This document shows positions 22,507 through 34,676 of a stretch of 64,000 nucleotides of DNA, one piece after another (the stretch's first letter is position 1; each line of letters opens with the position of its first letter). The notes under the pieces were generated by a model. It saw nothing but the letters and a program-made list of their open reading frames with translations, made no database searches and was not told the origin of the DNA. Source of the DNA: Malania oleifera (taxonomy: Eukaryota; Streptophyta; Magnoliopsida; Santalales; Ximeniaceae); assembly GCF_029873635.1 (NCBI RefSeq), contig NC_080418.1, positions 150,343,748 through 150,407,747 on the forward strand. The letters run 5' to 3'. Both the position numbers and the translations under genes were made by a program.

Positions 22507-22511
22507 TGTAC

Positions 22512-24280
22512 TGTAAGAACCTGAGACAAGATATGTAGATTGACTAAATAACGAAAGGGTAAAAAGGTAAATTTTGCAGGTTTCATCGACGAAAAGATAC
22601 CAAACTTGTTGTAAATATCGGAATAGGGTTCATCGCCAAAAGAGCCAGTTCGTCGACGAAATGTGTGGATGATTCGTCGATGAAGGCGTCGTTTCGTCAA
22701 TGAGGTTGGCCGGGTCAACGGGCCTACATTGTTTAGTTGCTAAGAAAGCTAAAATTCTTTTTCTCTCTCTCTTTAGAACCAGCGAAATCTCTCCTTCCCC
22801 CTTCGATTCTTTGCTGTTCGTCACCTGATTCAACAATCCGACGTTATTGCGTGGATCAGGGGAGGAATCTCTACGTTTTTGGCAGATAAAAAAGTCGTTT
22901 CGAGGATTTTTGGGTTTTGACCCAAAAACGAGGTAAGGGTCCGATTTCAGTTTCGTTTCGGTATATATGTAGTAGTAAGAATTGTAGTGAAGTATAATTC
23001 TTGGATGTTTAGGTTTTGGAAACTCGGTTCGTAGTTTTGGAGTCGTAAAGTTCGTATTTTGGTATTCGGGAAAAGGTAAGGGGATTCTGTTTATATCAAT
23101 TATTTTTGAAATCGGGATCGGTAAACATGTAGTTTACGACTATATGTATGTTTTAGTTACTTATTTGGGAAATCTATCAGGTAAAAATGCAAAATGTTTG
23201 GGTTACATTTTTTGAGAAAATTGGGGGTTTTGGGTATCATCTCTATTTTTGTTGGAAAAGCTGTATGTTGTATAAAACTGTAGTTTTGAGATGATCATAC
23301 CTATATTTGTATTGTACTGTATTTCTTGAATTGAAAACGATATGATTTATTGTATACTCAAATAAGTGTTGAATGAAATGCTATATGTAAAATGTTTTAG
23401 GGTTTTGTAAACCAGCTAGGGGCGGCTAATTAGCGTACGCTAATGAGTTCCAAAATTGTTCCAGGTTTTGTAAATCAGTTAGGGGCGACTAATTACTATA
23501 TGCTAAATCAGCTAGGGGCGGCTAATTATCGTACACTGACGCCATGTCTCGGCTAGTTACCATGGGCAAGAGTGTCCGACTCTATATCTGATGGGTGTGA
23601 AATATCACCAGTTTGTTCTGGCTAGTCACCAATGGGTGTGAGTGGACACCGTACTGACAACAGTATCGCTATGAGGCTTCAGTTATCGCAGGGTATCGTG
23701 TGCATGAGTGTGACGACACTGACCGTATATTTGGTATCGTATGTACTGGAACTGAATTGTGAAAATACTAGAATTGTATCGTGTTATGTTTTATGCTGAA
23801 ATAATACTTGTATGCCACACACTGATATAACCTGTTTTCTTCCTTATTGAGACTCTGAGAGGTGTCTCACCCCGAATATATAAATATTTTTCAGGTCTTT
23901 CGGGTAGCCGAAACTAGCATCCTAGAGTCCGGAAGTGTGGGTGTCAATTAGCTACGTTTAGTACCTATGTAGGTACGGGTTTTGTAACTGGGTTGTTAGT
24001 ATTGAGTTTTTGTAGACACCTGGAGTATGTATTGTATTTAGGGATGTATATTTCCAGCTATGTATAGACTCTGGTATGGTATGATGTATGTACATAAAGA
24101 ACATTTTCGCTGCCTATTAGATGTGTATGGACATATATGTAATTGTGTACAAGGTTTACGTGTACCCCACAGGGTCGGACCCTCACTAAGTATATTATTA
24201 TGTATGTTTTAAATGATAGAAAGACAAGTTAGGTTACTAAAATCACACCTGGGACTCATTTGCGGGTTCGGGGCATGACA
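22512..24280 (+). mobile_element. Solo LTR with perfect TSD (TGTAC)
   Basis: A 1,769-bp LTR, TGTAAGAACCTGAG to GGGGCATGACA, flanked by TGTAC at 22507-22511 and 24281-24285. It has no coding region. It shares architecture with LTR B: TCGTCGACGA-like palindromes at 22585-22715, a CT-rich leader at 22757-22773, AGGTAAGG at about 22931, and the inverted-repeat motif at 23843-23873 (with an 8-bp insertion), 407 bp before the end. Sequence identity to LTR B outside these landmarks is low, so it belongs to another family. Confidence 0.92.
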
Positions 24281-24535
24281 TGTACAATATCCTCTTCCAA
24301 TTTTACCTTGCTCTTTTTTTTTTATAAGTTTTAATCCCTTTTAGTGTGTATTATTAGCTTTGGAGAAATCCATGAGTGGACTTGATACAGATGAGTGAGC
24401 ATTAAATTGACCCAAAAGCCTAAACTTATTGAGTATTGGGCCCAACCATGTATATGAGCACACTTCTTTCACTATATTTTTTCAATGTGTGATAATTTTA
24501 CAAGTGGAGTTCTTAACAATCTCCCCATCACTTGT
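24281..24535 (-). repeat. Possible copia-type LTR fragment, minus strand
   Basis: On the reverse strand GATGGGGAGATTGTTAAGAA resembles a copia polypurine tract followed by an LTR start (TGTTAAGAACTCCACTTG). No second LTR or coding region was found, and the solo LTR at 22512-24280 interrupts the area. Tentative. Confidence 0.25.
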
Positions 24536-26700
24536 GAGTTTTAACCACTCCCCCTTAATGGAAACATTTTTAATCATTATGTGTGCCTAATTCAACCTCT
24601 CCTCCTTGAGTAAAAATTGTCTTCTTTGTAGGAGTAAGACTAATCCTCTAACAGTTGCTCAAGTGGGTCTTATCCTCGCGGTAATGTGTCTTAGACAAAA
24701 GCTTGTGGTCATCATATATTCTAGTTCAAATGTAATATGCGACAAAGGTTTCCTCGTCTTGTTTGGGCTTCAATAGTTAGTAAGTTTGTTTTGCATTAAA
24801 CTTTTTGATCATAATAAGTGGATTAGTGCTGGGCATGTCCTTTGAAGGGCATGCAAATATAGTAGCATTGTCATGCAAAAAAAAAAAAAACTGATAAAAC
24901 TTTTTTAGGCGTGTATTTATTGCAAAATCGACCTTGGTAGTTTTTCTTTACAGACTTTACAAGGGGCGTTCTAAATCCTCAGGGGAGGGTTTCTTGATTA
25001 TCTTCGACGTGAAGAGTGGCTTCCATTCCAAGGAAGTGGCCATGATTTTGAGCTTATCTTGTCAACTATTTCTTTGAATTTGAATGTCCTTTTCTTCAAT
25101 TTCTTGTCAACCATGAATTCCATTCCATGTTATTGATGAATGTTTGGGGATGTTATTAAGGAACTTTAACTGGTTTTTAAATGATTTCACTCACTAGGGG
25201 AAGTGAGGATGTGGTGAAGGCACCTTGGTCACTGGGGTCCAAGTAGTCTCTACCTTGAGATAAGAGCATTTGCATATTCTAAGATAGGACCCTCATTTAT
25301 CTCTACAAAAATTGTAGTTGTTCCTAGGGTAGCACAACATCTCATGGATGAACTTGCATAAGCATGGGATAAGGTGGACTAGAGGGCTCTCCAAGGCATC
25401 AGAAGATCTAGCCTCGGAGTTTAATAATCTTAAATATTACATTGAGAATGATAGAGTGTTATAATTGTTTCTTTCCATCCCCAAACAAAATCTATGAATC
25501 ATGTAGATTTTTGGTTTAAAGAGATACTAATAAAAAAAAAGAAATGGAGGTGATTAGAGATGATGCTTTAGAAAGACACCTTGATGCTTGAAGGGATAAT
25601 TGGGAAGAAGAGAAAATATTATGGTTGAGGTGTAAAAAAAAACTTACCTTCTCTTGACAAACTTGGCTTTTAGGGTTCCATTTGTTTGCACTTATTGCTC
25701 TCAAAGAGATGATGAACTCTTAATGGTCCAAAATTGATTTAATCACATTGTTTGGTAGTTCGTTAAACTAGAGATGAATCACCTTTGACTAAACCATGGA
25801 TTTTCTATATTTGGTCGATGCAAGGTTTATTCAAGGCTTGTTGGATGTTTTTGCTTCTTAAGAAAAAATGTAAAGTTCATCATGGTTGATGGAACATTTC
25901 TCCTTATCTCTTAAATCCTATTTTATGTATGTATTCATTAGTTATCAAACAATTAAAATAATTCTATACTTAGATTTAGGATTTATAATAGTTATATTCA
26001 GAGCTTGGTTTAGTACTTAGTATTTAATTTTATTAAAACACATTAAAAAGAGTTGAGATGGGGTATATATGTCACGAGCATTTCTTAGCCATTCACGAGA
26101 AGCAATTCATTTTTAGAACTTTGTCTTAATTTTTTAAATGCATCGGACAACTGACATTTGTTTGAACCACATGGGTCTCTTCTGCCGTTCGAGCATGCTC
26201 TGTATCACATGGCTTCACACGTTTTTCAATGTTGAAAAAATTTATTTCATATAATTTATAGTCCACATAATATAAATTTTTTTCCGTACAAACTTTCAAT
26301 CTCAACAAACAAGTACTACAAATTATCATAAAACCAAGAGAAGTTTTATTAAACCAAAATACTATCACATAATTACACGACACAATTACTTTACAACTTT
26401 AAATAAAATAAGATGATTTGATCATATAATGATGAAATATAAGTTTTTTTTTTTATAGATTTGATTATATCAAAAAAATAAAAAGAATGCATTGATACTA
26501 AGATGAATGCTTGATATTTCTTTGGTGATTATTAAAGCCACATAAAAAAAGAAAACTCATATTTCATTCTACATATATATTTTTGATTTTTAAGCAATTT
26601 AAAAATAACATATTTTTTAATGAAAGTTTAAAACTTAAAAAATGGTTGGGACAAAACTGAAAGCCCAACAAGGGCACAATGCAGAGTGGATTTCTTTGTT
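24536..26700. other. Unassigned decayed sequence
   Basis: No ORF above 90 codons and none with a recognisable domain. The base composition and many broken short frames suggest old transposon debris, but I could not identify a family. The last few hundred bases may belong to the promoter region of the DUF1639 gene. Confidence 0.4.
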
Positions 26701-26730
26701 GTTGGGAAGAGGAGAGGAGATGGTGGGTGT

Positions 26731-26736
26731 CACGTG
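26731..26736 (+). promoter_or_regulatory. G-box upstream of the DUF1639 gene
   Basis: CACGTG in the context GTGTCACGTGCGAT, about 850 bp before the start codon and 400 bp before the first presumed leader intron. Binding by bZIP or bHLH factors is possible but not shown. Confidence 0.35.
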
Positions 26737-26955
26737 CGATAGGAGCGGAGATGCCAGAAGCCTCCGGCGTTGAAGCAACGAGGTCTGTTGGAGGGAAGCT
26801 CATCTGACCCTCCATTTCATATCCTACGGTCCATATTTATCTGCAATTTTCTCCAACAAATGTCTCTGAAATAAATAAATGGGATGAGAGCAGTAAGGAG
26901 ACCAACCAAATAGGGTGAACGCAGGAGCAGCAGCACAAGAGAGGAAACCACTGCG

Positions 26956-26981
26956 AGAGAGAGAGAGAGAGAGAGAGACTG
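26956..26981. repeat. (GA)n in the presumed DUF1639 promoter or leader
   Basis: Thirteen GA units. Together with the (CT)n run at 27138-27161 it brackets the likely transcription start region. Confidence 0.8.
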
Positions 26982-27130
26982 AGGATTTTGATTTTTCAAG
27001 CCTCATATAGAACTGACCCAGCAAGAAATTTTGAGCGATTTGACCTTGGGTTTTCTCTTATTTTCTCAAGAAATTGGTTTGGGAGGAAAAGGTCTTCATC
27101 CTCATCTCAGTGTAATGGAGTTTCCTCCTT

Positions 27131-27572
27131 GTAAGTCTTCTCTCTCTCTCTCTCTCTCTCGTGTCGTGTTTTTTGTTCCGATTGACACTGATTCTTTATT
27201 GTTTATCTCTTGAATGCAGGGTGATTTGGGAGTGCTTCTTTGGGATTTGCTGATTCTGGTATAGATCTCGAGGTGAGGGGCTGTTTTCAACCCTTTGGGC
27301 GGAGGCATTTTCCTGGGTTCTCTCATTTTGATTTCATGTTTTTCACACTTTCTCTTGCTGATTCCGTTTGGGCCCAGATGGGGTTTTCAATCTGTCGCAC
27401 CTGTTCTCGCATTTTCTTGCCATTTCTGTTTGGTTCCAGGAGGAAAAAAGGAAAACTTCGATGGGGTTTTCAATCTGTTGCTCCGTCTCTTGCATTTTCT
27501 TTCCGTTTTCGTTTGGTTCTGGGGAAAGCACTGGGGTGGGTTTTTCAATCTGTTACTGTTTTGTTGTTGCAG
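27131..27572 (+). other. Two presumed leader introns of the DUF1639 gene
   Basis: Good donor and acceptor pairs suggest introns in the 5' untranslated region: 27131-27219 (GTAAGTC to TGAATGCAG) and 27273-27572 (GTGAGGGG to TTGTTGCAG). The second acceptor is 7 bases before the start codon at 27580. Splicing the first would join an upstream ATG at 27116 (MEFPP) to a short frame that soon stops. This is inference from splice consensus only. Confidence 0.45.
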
Positions 27573-27579
27573 AGAAGTG

Positions 27580-29076
27580 ATGGATAAGAGTCAAAGAGGG
27601 GGTAGCAAAGCAACCGAACCGGATTTCCTGTTACAGTGGGGGAACAGAAAGAGGCCTCGATGCATGAAGGTCAAAGACGAAGGCGTCGCGAACAAATCAG
27701 ACGGGGTTATCAGGAAGAAAATCACATCTCGCGTCGATAGACGCGTCGTCACCGCCGAGAAAGTTCCTTCTCCTCAACCTCATCGCGTAAACAGGTAATT
27801 GAAAAAATAAACCCTGGAAAACCACAGGAACATACCAACCCTCCCGATTACACTCGGGGAATTGAATAAAACAGAGTGTCTTACTGTGGGTTTTGACTAG
27901 ATCCGAACTTGATTTCAGAGAAAAGGATAATTTTTCTGGGTTGTGTTTGTTTGGCCACAGGGAAAATGCCTTGGTTGCAGGAAAAATGCAGTCTTTTCCG
28001 AGAGAACGCAGGAAACTGAAATGAAACTGAGGATCTTAAACTGGATCTTTTTTTTGGGGGGGGGGGGGTTTGGATCTCGAGTTCTTCGGAGATGAAACGG
28101 ATTAATTATTAGAGAAAAGTGTTTAATTTTTTTGGGGTTTGTCTTAGTCACAGGCAGTAAGGAAAGAATCCAGGAAAGGAAAATGCTTAAACTAAAACTC
28201 CAGAGACCGAATAGAACAGAACAGAACAGAACAGGCGTCTTAAACAATGTGGTTTTGTTAGATCTCAAAGTGTTTTTTGAGGGAAAACAGCTAAATTTTT
28301 TTCTTCTGGGTTGTGTTTGTTTGTTCGGTTACAGGAATTCTGAAGCGGGGATGAATCGGACGAGTGGTAGCGAGAACCGGAAGTCGTCGTCGCCGGAGAA
28401 GGAAGATCGGTACTACACGACGAGAGGGTCGGTGGGAGTGGATGAGAACGGTGGGAAGGTGTTGGTGGATGGAGGAGAGGACAGAGGACTTGTTTGGCCG
28501 AAGCTGTTCATATCCTTGTCTAGCAAGGAGAAGGAGGAAGATTTTATGGCCATGAAAGGGTGTAAACTCCCTCAGAGGCCTAAGAAAAGAGCCAAACTCA
28601 TCCAAAGGAGCTTGCTTGTGAGTAAATTTCTTCTTCTTCTTTCAGCCCAGAAGAGGAAAAAATTAGTACGGAAAAGGGGGTTTTATTTTTTTAAAAATCT
28701 TTTAGGGTTTTTGAATTGATGCAAAGAAAGGTTGGTTGTTTACCCATTCTTGCCCAGAAGGGAAAAAATACTAATCAGAAAAAAATAAGTTTCTTTTTTT
28801 TTTTTAAATGGGTAAAGTGTTGACGGATCTGCAAATCTGGTTTTCAATTTTGTGTGCTTGTTGTGCAGTTGGTAAGTCCGGGAGCATGGCTATCGGATCT
28901 GTGCCAAGAGAGGTATGAAGTGAGGGAGAAGAAGGCTTCCAAGAAGGTATTTCTTTTTTTGTAGATTTGGTTGGATGGGCGGCGATTCAGATCTGTTAAA
29001 AATTTTGAATGGTATTGTGATGCAGAGACCCAGAGGATTGAAGGCAATGGGAAGCATGGAAAGCGATTCGGAGTAG
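27580..29076 (+). CDS. DUF1639 family protein, 4 coding exons
   Basis: Exons 27580-27794, 28335-28617, 28869-28946 and 29026-29076 join in phase to 627 nt, 208 codons plus TAG. All introns are GT-AG. The start MDKSQRGGSKA is just after a strong acceptor. Residues 8-72 are basic and Ser/Arg-rich. The conserved plant DUF1639 core begins in exon 2 with LFISLSSKEKEEDFMAMKGC and PQRPKKRAKLIQRSLL. It continues in exon 3 (LVSPGAWLSDLCQERYEVRE) and ends with RPRGLKAMGSMESDSE, all hallmarks of the family. No enzyme motif or membrane segment is visible. The KKRAK and RPKKR stretches could act in nuclear targeting. The biochemical function of the family is not established to my knowledge. No breaks were found and the gene looks intact. 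Confidence 0.88.
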
Positions 29077-30750
29077 CGAGGAGAGAAAGAGGACATGGGA
29101 GGGGGGCAGCCGAGAAGGTTCATTTTTTGTTGGTTTATTATAGAGAGAGAGAGACAAGAGAGAAACAAGTGAGATGATGATGCAAGGGAAATAGTGTTGC
29201 ACCTCCTTTTGTCTTTGATGGCTTTGTAAATACAGGCTTGCTCTCCCATTTTTACATTCTGGAAATAAGATGAGCCCTCATTTTTTTTCCCTACTTGCAG
29301 AAGATTCCTACTTCTACTTTTTCTGTTTGGGTAAAGAGGAGAACTTGTGCTGATTCAAGGTTCCAGGTCATGATGGTCTGATGATGATGGCGGCGAGGGT
29401 GGTTGTCTTCGCTACAACTTCCAAATCTTCTGTTTGGCGTTTACTAATTGAATTCCACCACTTGGGTTTATATTGTTTGAACTCATTTTTAGGGATTTTT
29501 CTTTTCTGTTTTTTCATTTGGGAACTCCTTTTGTTTCAATTTTTGGGAATTGGTCTAACTAATTTTTCGGGTGGGAAAAAAAAAAAGAAAGGATTTTGGC
29601 ACTAGCGTAGTACTTTTTTGTTTTGATACTGCTCCAACTTTTTCTCCAAGTAAAAATGGTGAGACTTATTCACGCGTCGCTTTTTCTCGACGTGAAAATA
29701 ATTGGCCTTTTCTCGAAGTTATAGGGGCTCAAAAAAGCAAAACTTAAGCTCTTGAGATATGATTCGTATCAAATTAAGAATTGAGTAAACTAAGGATAGG
29801 AATCTTCAATTTTCATGGGCTAGAGTTCGCCCTTTCCCACCACAGCTACTAGATGGCAAGGGTCGCTACTTGTTGGCATAAAAATAACAAGGTAAAATTT
29901 TTCCTAATCCTATTTCTTTACAAATGACGGATCAAATGGAAATAGGAAATGTAAACCGTGTAATGTTACTTAATCCAATCCAATCCCATGCCATAATGCT
30001 AAAGAAATGAAACTAAATGGCAAACTCTTGGAAGCTTTTCATGTATGTAAACGCAGACTGCTGAAACTGCAACATGAGAGATACGGGGGGACTTTTTTTT
30101 TGAAACATAATATAAACTATAGAATCTGTGCAAAAAATCTCAATCATAAAATAAACTGTAGATTATGAAACTTAACAACCTGCAGAACAGGGGAATTCCC
30201 ATTTTATTTTGTATAGATTCCACAATTTGCAATAATAATGTCCATTGTAGCCAAGTGGAACCCAAGCTTCTCTACTACTGCTGTGATTATTTTTCCCCTA
30301 GCGGGCAACATGTTAGGCGTACTTGAGTAAATTTATAGGTTAAGAAATCATTTCCTCATTTTTACCAAAACCAACACAGCCTTCTCTAAGAATGAAATTA
30401 TAAAAAACACAACAGAAAAGTTGATAGACTAAATAAATGGAGATTGTATTGCAAAAAGGAACTCATTTACAGAGACTGTTTCTTATCAAGGGACTTCAAA
30501 ACTGCAGCGGAAAACTATACAACTTTTCCTTTTCCAGCCACGATGCTGTCCTGTATAACCCTTGAGATTTGAACAAGGGATATATAGTTATTTTTCTGTT
30601 TCTTTTCGACATTCTTTTCCCCCTCTCATTTCTTTCTCTCATTTACATGGTCATATCCTTACAACACCTACTCATATACAGATCAACCTCCGAGAACCCT
30701 CTATGACCTTTGCAGACGAAAGTGATCAAAGGAAACAGGGTTGAAAGAGC
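29077..30750. other. DUF1639 3' UTR followed by intergenic sequence
   Basis: The 3' untranslated region probably ends near 29270, where AATAAGATGAG could serve as a weak polyadenylation signal. It contains a short (GA) run at 29143. Nothing else is recognisable up to about 30750. Confidence 0.4.
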
Positions 30751-30759
30751 CTCTAACAT

Positions 30760-30893
30760 CATGTTTGGTTTGCAGATGGAATAGGAGTAGGAAAGGAATG
30801 AAATAGAAATTTGAATGAAAAATATGACAAAATCAAGTGATAAATTTGATTCCATTCCCTTCGGTTCCATTCTATTCGTACGAACCAAATGTG
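30760..30893. mobile_element. Small MITE-like element, about 135 bp
   Basis: The ends CATGTTTGGTTTGCAGATGG and (reverse strand) CACATTTGGTTCGTACGAAT are imperfect terminal inverted repeats, each followed by GGAAT-rich sequence. The TTTGGTT terminus is common in plant MITEs. I could not define a target duplication. Confidence 0.4.
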
Positions 30894-30951
30894 TAGAACA
30901 TCCCAATTCCAATGTCACTCCCATCATGTCTAGGTGAAGGCCCATTCCTTC

Positions 30952-31080
30952 TCATGCAGGAATATGGGATATTCCTTGATGTGAGCCAGTAGGAGCATCA
31001 GAAAGCAGAGTTGCACCAACCAATGTTACCAACCTAGAGCTCATCCTCACAGCAGAAATCAGAACCACATCATATTCAAC
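30952..31080 (-). pseudogene. Possible isolated terminal exon, unrecognised
   Basis: On the reverse strand a good acceptor (AACTTCTGACAG) precedes 42 codons that read VEYDVVLISAVRMSSRLVTL and onward, ending at TGA. The composition is protein-like (SRLVTLVGATLLSDAP). I do not recognise the family and found no matching upstream exon up to 33 kb, so it could be a gene fragment or chance. Confidence 0.2.
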
Positions 31081-33330
31081 CTGTCAGAAGTTAAACCAGT
31101 CTTATAAGAGGCGCAATTTTCTCTAGCAGTTAAAAAGACAAGGGATTCAGCATCAATTCATTGATAAACATCCATAGATGGGAATTTCTGCTGCCCAACA
31201 TATTAAAGTGGCACAAATTCAAAGTAAACTATCAAGCACAGTGTATTCAAATGATCAATTAAATGACAAGCTAGTATCTATAAAGAAAGAAAGAAATTTA
31301 ATGTGTGCGATTTATGTTGAGAGCAAACAAAACTTTATCCATGGATATTTATAATGTAAGGCACCAAATTTATGGTTTTCTGCCAAGGAGAATGTCAGAG
31401 TTGTGCACAAGCATAAAGTGTCTGTGGCTCAACACCCAGATAAAATCCATTGCGTGGAAAAATGGAAATGCAGCAAGGAAAATGGTCCAACTCCACTGAT
31501 TAACTAGTCCAACCAAAATTAGAAAAGCTTTAGGAATATACCATCTTATTTGCAGACATGGAAGTGCAAGGGAACCATCTCAAATTAAAGCAATTATTTT
31601 TGGGATATATTTGGGATATACTTGCAATTTTGGTAACAGCAAGCCATGAAATAAATTTTAAAAAATAAATTTATTTCAACTATTCAATATTGTGTAAGAA
31701 AGCTTCAACAGATTATCTTCCTGTTTACTGAGTCAGTCCCCCTAAAGCTGGCAATTTAGGTACAACCAGCTTCTTCGATTCAACACATGATGCAGGACCA
31801 TTTTATCAGCAAGAATAAAAAAATTATACAGCTGTGAATTGTATGCACCTGAAATGTGAGGAGTAGATCATCAACTTAACCAATGGCTACAGATCTTTTG
31901 CAGTTTTTTTTTTTTCTCTTTTCACCTTTCTATAACTTGACTAAACATGAATTTGCTTCTCTTTCATTATAAAGAACTAAAGAAGTCACTTTTTTTTTTT
32001 TTCTTCCTTTTTTTTCCCTGGAAAAAAGCAATTAAAATTATTGTCATTACATGTCGTGTACAACAACATTCTAACTAACAGTACGATTAGAATATCATTT
32101 GAAGGTGGATCGTGGATTAATGATAAGGTTGCTTTCAAGAGTTAGGTTTGATAGATAGGCTCATGATAGGTAGGAACATATAGAAGTGTCTCAACAATTT
32201 TCTTTTTGAAGTATAATGTCACTAAATTTCTCAAAATGCTATTGCTCTACTAAAAAAATTTGAGAAAATTCTGGGTTTGAAGATCAAAGTCTAAGAGAGT
32301 GTGATTGGGATTAATGTGGATAAATGTGTGTTTGAGGAGCTTTAGTCTCTCTCTAGCTGGGTGAATTTTTTTTTACAGCCTTCCTTAAGATGCTTGGAGT
32401 GACATTCCTATCAATCCTATTCCTTAAAATGGGGTGCCCATGTTTCTCAAGCTAAGTTTGTTCAGGGCATTATGCTTACTTGCGAGTCTAGTGTACATGG
32501 GTTGGGAAACATCGTGTAAATAGTAGTGTAGGTCTTCATTCTTTGAATAAGAAAATGGCATTAAGTGCAGAATGGGAGTATGACTCCTCGGTCAATTTGG
32601 TTTTTCCTGGTGTCAGAGTTAGAATAGAGTAGAAAGTCCTTTTGCAGGGGAGGGAGAATATGTTCATGTGTCATTGTACAACTCACTAGCTTTTGTAAAT
32701 GTGTTTGGCCTACTTTATCTCCCCTAATAAACACATGTTGCCTCCAAAGGTGTTAATATTAAATAATGAATTGTGTTGCTTTATAGTTTACTCTGTGATT
32801 CTTGTGAAGGTGTTAATAACCCTTTATAGGCGTGAACTGTGATGTGTTCAGCCTGTGAAACCATGGCATGGGAATTTTTTGTTTGCTTCACATCATAGGC
32901 CAGGAATGTCCATGATCTGTGTTTGGTTCAATATAAAAATCACGTCAAGCTTTTCAACAAGATTACAAAAATGCCCTTGGTCTATATTTTTATGCTATAT
33001 GAAGATATTTAGTTTAATATTTATTACAATATTATATTATTGTATTATATATTATAGTAATATAATATTACTTGATATCAAAATCAATTACATTCATATT
33101 TTATATATATTAATACTGCATTATACATAATAGAATATTGCTTTACATTTTTATGAAGTGCATTATTAAGCCAATTTATGAATATAACAACAAAAAGCAT
33201 AAAACTAATAATACAATATACTATTGACAATTATAACAAAATAGCACCATCAGTTCCAATTTCTATTACAAGGGGCAATTTTTAAAAATATTTTCGTGCA
33301 AAACATGGTGTAATAGTCGCCACTAACCTT
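31081..33330. other. Intergenic sequence, nothing identified
   Basis: Mostly A/T-rich with poly-T runs at 31905 and 31992. A stretch of near-pure A/T at 33000-33130 has no coding content. No structural RNA or mobile element could be supported. Confidence 0.4.
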
Positions 33331-34149
33331 TTAGAGTGTGATTAGAATACTTGATTGCTACCCAATTAAGGGTAGACTCAGCCTGCATTACCAGATGAAA
33401 TCGGGAGCTTGGTTATGCGAGGAGAAGGTATGAGCACCTCTTACACGACCGTTCTTACGAACGGTACTTGATTAATAGAAAATTATCCCACAAATTAAAT
33501 TTAATAAGCCTTTGGAAATTACTCCCTTTCAAAAATTACAAAGAAATGCATAATGTAAATACAATATAAGTATTCCCTCAAAACTAGGGCAATACAACAC
33601 TCTGAAGAGCTCATGCCCTTTTGCAATCATCGGGATCGAAAAATCAAGAAAATATGTTACAAAAATAAACTCCTGGGATTTTTGAAAATTAAAGGGTTTT
33701 TCTAAGTATGAAAATAATATTCCAGGAGGTTTTGGAACTCATTCAAGATGAAAAGATTGCAAAATAATTTTCTAGATTTCAAAAATGTTTTTTTTCTAAT
33801 TTTTCTCTAATTTTCCAAATTTTTTTGTGATTTTTCACATTTTTCCCAAATGTTAATTAAATAACAAAAAGGTAATTAAGGCAAAATCATGAAAGTTAAG
33901 TATGAAAATATTTTTGAAAATTTCCCTTTATTTTTCTGAATTTTTTGTGATTTTTCTGAATTTTTTATGATTTATATATATTTTTGGTGAATTTTAAAAC
34001 CATTTGAAATACAAAAAACTCACAAGAACCGGTACAAGACTGGTTCAGTGGACCCAAATCAGTTCGGGGAAGAACCGGTCAAAAGGAGTCTAACATGTTT
34101 ATGGTCTGGTCAAGACCATTGCCACGCGTCAGTGTTTGACTGGTGGATG

Positions 34150-34676
34150 CACGTGGGTGACGTGGCTTGATCCAAGCCGTCAGTGGGAGGAGATGATCGG
34201 GCGGAATCAGAGAGGCCACGTGAGGTGCTTGAACGAAAGGCACGCAAGACTCCACGTGTCAGCGATCAGGTGGAGGAAGCGGACATTGAAAGGACATCTA
34301 GTTTTGTTGTGATCGTGGTAGTTGACGTGCTGCAGAGATCAGACAGTCAACAGGAGGGCACCGAGTACGGTGAAGGTGGGGGTGCCAGGTGTCCTCGATC
34401 GGTTGGAAGAGCAGACAAGTGATGCGGACGTTTGACTAGGCGCTATCACAGCCATTGATGGTGGGTGGAGATCCAACAGTGAAGGTGAGGCGTGTCCGTA
34501 TGGATGACATGGCCAAATCTCAGCCGTGCAGAGATGCTTGGATCGTGCGGTTGTCAATTGGGTGCACACGAATTGCCTACGTGGCTTTGTCTAGAGCGTG
34601 AGCAACAAACCCGAATAACACGGCACTGGGAGGAATGCGTGAGTTGCTGATCGAATGGTCAAGGGAGTGCCACGTG
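34150..34676 (+). promoter_or_regulatory. Cluster of four G-boxes
   Basis: CACGTG at 34150-34155, 34217-34222, 34253-34258 and 34671-34676, with several ACGTGG half-sites between. A CT-rich stretch (34747-34790) and two palindromic telo-boxes (AAACCCTAGGGTTT at about 34805 and 35017) follow downstream. The layout looks like a plus-strand promoter, although the host repeat seems to be in minus orientation. Confidence 0.35.

Noticed and set aside
27295-27798. Open frame of 167 codons that includes the DUF1639 start
   Set aside because: Its upstream part translates a sequence with intron character (CT/T-rich ending TTGTTGCAG). The family protein fits a start at 27580, after the acceptor.
28132-28719. 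195-codon open frame across DUF1639 exon 2
   Set aside because: It reads through both flanking introns; only 28335-28617 matches the family and has splice sites in phase.
34183-34422. 79-codon plus-strand ORF rich in Glu/Arg
   Set aside because: No recognisable domain; lies in a G/C-richer part of the long LTR-like repeat with the G-box cluster. Probably chance.
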